From Lentisphaerota bacterium (GTDB lineage Bacteria > Verrucomicrobiota > Kiritimatiellia > RFP12 > JAAYLN01), in NCBI GenBank assembly GCA_012514915.1, contig JAAYZJ010000370.1:1-14245 (forward strand): a stretch of DNA of 14,245 nt, given 5' to 3'. Positions 13,107 to 14,245 of this stretch are shown here, piece by piece. Both the position numbers and the translations under genes were made by a program. Each line of letters opens with the position of its first letter. The stretch's first letter is position 1. The notes beneath the pieces are model-generated. The model did not search any database and was not told the origin of the DNA. It worked only from the letters and a program-made list of their open reading frames with translations.

Positions 13107-14245
13107 TCAGCCCCCCCGCCGGAGCAGGCGCAGGGCATTGAAGATGACAAGCAGCGACGCCCCCATATCGGCGGCGATCGCCATCCAGAGGGTGCCGTGG
13201 TCGAGCAGCGTCAGAATCAGGAACACCGCCTTGACGGCCAGCGCGAAGACGATGTTCTGGCGGATGATGCGCAGGGTCCGGCGCGCGTGCCGCATCAGCC
13301 AGGGCACACGGGAAAGGTCGTCGGCCATCAGGGCGATATCGGCCGTCTCGATGGCCGCCTCGCTGCCGGCCGTCCCCATGGCGATTCCCAGCGTGGCGGC
13401 GGCCAGGGCGGGCGCGTCGTTGATCCCGTCGCCGATCATCGCGGTGGGGCCCGCTGTCCGCACGAGTTCCTCGACGGCGCGCAGCTTGTCCGCCGGCAGC
13501 AGTTCCGCCCGCACGTCCTCGATGCCCACCGCCTGCGCGACGGCTTGCGCGGTGCCGCGGTTGTCGCCGGTCAGTAGCGCGATCCGACCGATTCCGGCCG
13601 CCCGCAGCTCCTGGACGACGGCGGCGGCACCGGGGCGGATGGTGTCGGCCACGGCGATCAGCCCGCACACCTGCGTCTCGTTGCCGACGACGACGACGGA
13701 ATGTCCCGCGTCCTCGAACGCCTCGAGTTGGCGGTGGACCGCCGCGCGCTCCAGCCCGCGCTCGTGCAGCATGCGGTGGCTCCCGACCCAGCAGGGCCGT
13801 CCGCGAACCCGTCCCTCCGCCCCCAGGCCCTGCACGAGCGTGAACGACTCGGCCGCTGGCGGATGGCGCCCGCGTTGCGCCGCCGCCTGCAGGATCGCCC
13901 GCGCCAGCGGGTGTCCGCTGTGCTGTTCGAGCGCGGCGGCCACCTCCAGCACCTCGTCCTCGCTCGATCCATGCAACGGGATGATCCGCTGCACGGCGGG
14001 ATGTCCATGCGTCAGCGTCCCCGTCTTGTCCAGCGCCACGACCCGGATCCGCGCCGCCGTTTCGAGAAAGACGCCCCCCTTGACCAGCACGCCGGCCGAG
14101 GCCGCGGCCGACAGCGCCGCCACAATGCTGACCGGCGTCGAGATGACGAGGGCGCAGGGGCAGGCGATCACCAGCAGGACCAGCGCCTCGTACAGCCAGC
14201 GGCCCCACCCGCCCCCCATGATCAGGGGGGGCAGCAGCGCCAGCA
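13107..14245 (-). CDS. zntA: P1B-type ATPase exporting Zn/Cd/Pb, C-terminal part (5' end cut by window edge)
   Basis: The frame runs from the right edge (codons LALLPPLI before an internal Met at 14219) to TGA at 13107-13109, giving 378 visible residues. It shows the metal-binding membrane motif CPC (14154-14162), phosphorylation motif DKTGT (14016-14030), the SGHPLA histidine-proline motif, TGDN and GDGINDAP. The last membrane segments contain VKAVFLILTLL and AADMGASLL, whose Lys and Asp match the Zn/Cd/Pb (P1B-2, ZntA/CadA) class rather than the copper class. The protein pumps divalent soft metals out of the cytoplasm using ATP. The N-terminal metal-binding domain and first membrane helices lie outside the window. 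It is convergent with the preceding gene, only 23 bp apart, and no terminator is visible in the C-rich gap. Confidence 0.95.
   Translation of the reverse strand, partial: LALLPPLIMGGGWGRWLYEALVLLVIACPCALVISTPVSIVAALSAAASAGVLVKGGVFLETAARIRVVALDKTGTLTHGHPAVQRIIPLHGSSEDEVLEVAAALEQHSGHPLARAILQAAAQRGRHPPAAESFTLVQGLGAEGRVRGRPCWVGSHRMLHERGLERAAVHRQLEAFEDAGHSVVVVGNETQVCGLIAVADTIRPGAAAVVQELRAAGIGRIALLTGDNRGTAQAVAQAVGIEDVRAELLPADKLRAVEELVRTAGPTAMIGDGINDAPALAAATLGIAMGTAGSEAAIETADIALMADDLSRVPWLMRHARRTLRIIRQNIVFALAVKAVFLILTLLDHGTLWMAIAADMGASLLVIFNALRLLRRGG

Noticed and set aside
13003..14208. 401-codon minus-strand frame beside the metal ATPase frame
   Set aside because: It is the neighbouring frame on the same strand; the true frame carries CPC, DKTGT and GDGIND.

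Overview
The window is high-GC bacterial chromosome, with hand counts of sample 60-base lines mostly between about 60 and 78% GC. It is densely coded, with 14 protein genes of which two run off the ends. There are no rRNA or tRNA genes, no mobile elements and no CRISPR array that I can see. The gene types suggest a member of the PVC superphylum, possibly Kiritimatiellota, Lentisphaerota or Verrucomicrobiota. The clues are a secreted SGNH esterase with a 'WNAGGPVGD' type N-terminal domain, a FabD with GLSLGE instead of GHSLGE, and an ABC exporter linked to a helical-repeat protein. The assignment rests on recalled family resemblance and not on any search.

Layout. Left part, minus strand, positions 1-3980: a secreted SGNH/GDSL hydrolase, then clpP, clpX and a TIM-barrel sugar phosphate isomerase/epimerase that runs off the left edge. 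A good sigma70-type promoter for clpP overlaps the stop codon of the hydrolase gene. Centre, plus strand, 4176-7666: a type II fatty acid synthesis cluster fabD-fabG-acpP-fabF. A strong intrinsic terminator follows acpP, and fabF has its own 200-bp leader with an inverted repeat and a possible 36-codon upstream ORF. Right part, plus strand, 7770-12226: a tightly packed ABC-2 exporter operon of permease, ATPase, second permease with a large external loop, and a membrane-anchored helical-repeat protein. A second TIM-barrel epimerase-like gene follows at 12250-13083. Far right, minus strand: the C-terminal part of a Zn/Cd/Pb-exporting P1B ATPase, convergent with the previous gene and cut by the window edge.

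How they work together. ClpP and ClpX form the ATP-dependent ClpXP protease. FabD loads malonate onto the acyl carrier protein AcpP, FabF condenses it with the growing chain, and FabG reduces the 3-oxo product; FabH, FabZ and FabI must be encoded elsewhere. The three ABC genes form one heterodimeric exporter, and the overlapping helical-repeat gene probably makes a partner for it; its substrate is unknown.

No gene-free stretch exceeds 300 bases. The longest gaps are 6164-6424 (terminator, inverted repeat, possible uORF) and 3981-4175 (divergent promoter region). The points most worth a second look are the unnamed ABC plus helical-repeat module, the abrupt drop in GC inside fabG over its catalytic region, and the structured fabF leader.
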